A stretch of DNA of 5,939 nt, taken from positions 1 to 5,939 of the forward strand of contig NZ_LSJM01000403.1 in the NCBI RefSeq assembly GCF_001557215.1, in the 5' to 3' direction. Origin of the DNA: Sphingomonas sp. CCH9-E2. Lineage in GTDB: Bacteria > Pseudomonadota > Alphaproteobacteria > Sphingomonadales > Sphingomonadaceae. Shown piece by piece: positions 5,830-5,939 of the stretch; position 1 is the first letter of the stretch, and the number at the start of each line of letters is the position of its first letter. The notes beneath the pieces are model-generated. The model worked only from the letters and a program-made list of their open reading frames with translations. It searched no databases and had not been told where the DNA came from. A program made the position numbers and the translations under genes.

Positions 5830-5939
5830 ATGATCGATCGCCGCACACTGCTCGCCGCCGCTGCCGCCGCCCCGCTTGCCGCCTGTGCCCCGCGCGCCAC
5901 TGCGCCGCGCCGGCCGTTGCGGGTGGCGACGTTCAACAT
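5830..5939 (+). CDS. N-terminus of an exported endonuclease/exonuclease/phosphatase-family protein (partial)
   Basis: Only the first 36 codons and two bases are in the window. Seen: MIDRRTLLAAAAAAPLAAC, a twin-arginine-like start (RRTLL) with a hydrophobic Ala/Leu stretch and a lipobox LAAC with C19 as the likely lipidated residue; then an Ala/Pro/Arg-rich spacer and LRVATFN, which is the first beta strand of the EEP (DNase I-like) fold, its Asn36 being the usual first metal-binding residue. The family includes nucleases and phosphodiesterases, so the activity cannot be named. The ATG is nine bases after the acetyltransferase stop, with AAGG (5819-5822) overlapping that stop as Shine-Dalgarno, so the two are probably co-transcribed. 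The EEP call rests on a single motif. Confidence 0.68.
   Translation, partial: MIDRRTLLAAAAAAPLAACAPRATAPRRPLRVATFN

Noticed and set aside
1..5939. CRISPR array, tRNA, rRNA, IS ends, integron attC site or phage att site
   Set aside because: No regular spaced repeats, cloverleaf, terminal inverted repeats with transposase, or cassette recombination site could be seen on either strand.

Overview
The window is GC-rich and tightly packed DNA (about 68% G+C by hand count in a sampled stretch of ptsP). It most likely comes from the chromosome of an alphaproteobacterium, probably a sphingomonad. This rests on gene content (GAF-type EI-Ntr, RodZ-like protein, FabK-like flavin oxidoreductase), base composition and weak Shine-Dalgarno use. 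No rRNA, tRNA or taxon-specific marker is present, so the assignment is an inference. No gap between genes exceeds about 100 bases.

Six genes lie on the minus strand; in transcription order (right to left) they are as follows. A small lipoprotein of unknown function (5313-4807) comes first. It is followed by an FMN-dependent oxidoreductase of the nitronate monooxygenase/FabK family (4759-3740). Next is a VapB/VapC toxin-antitoxin pair (3695-3043, ATGA overlap). Then comes ptsP, enzyme I of the nitrogen PTS (2998-713). The last is a RodZ-like HTH-TM-DUF4115 protein (612 to beyond the left edge). The gaps are 47, 44, 44 and 100 bases, so read-through is possible, but each unit has at least one candidate signal of its own.

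On the plus strand, divergent from the lipoprotein across a 51-base gap, are an AAC(3)-I-like GNAT acetyltransferase (5365-5820) and, nine bases later, the first 36 codons of a Tat/lipoprotein-type endonuclease/exonuclease/phosphatase-family protein that runs off the right edge. These two look like an operon.

The genes do not form an obvious single pathway. ptsP is a global nitrogen/carbon and stringent-response signalling enzyme, and rodZ-like proteins act in cell shape. vapBC is a mobile-type stability/stress module whose sampled G+C is lower than that of ptsP. The points most worth a second look are a long hairpin that contains the whole ribosome-binding region of the oxidoreductase gene, a chromosomal-looking homologue of the integron-borne gentamicin acetyltransferase family, and the strong FabK character of the oxidoreductase. 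I did not find a clearly new multi-gene system.
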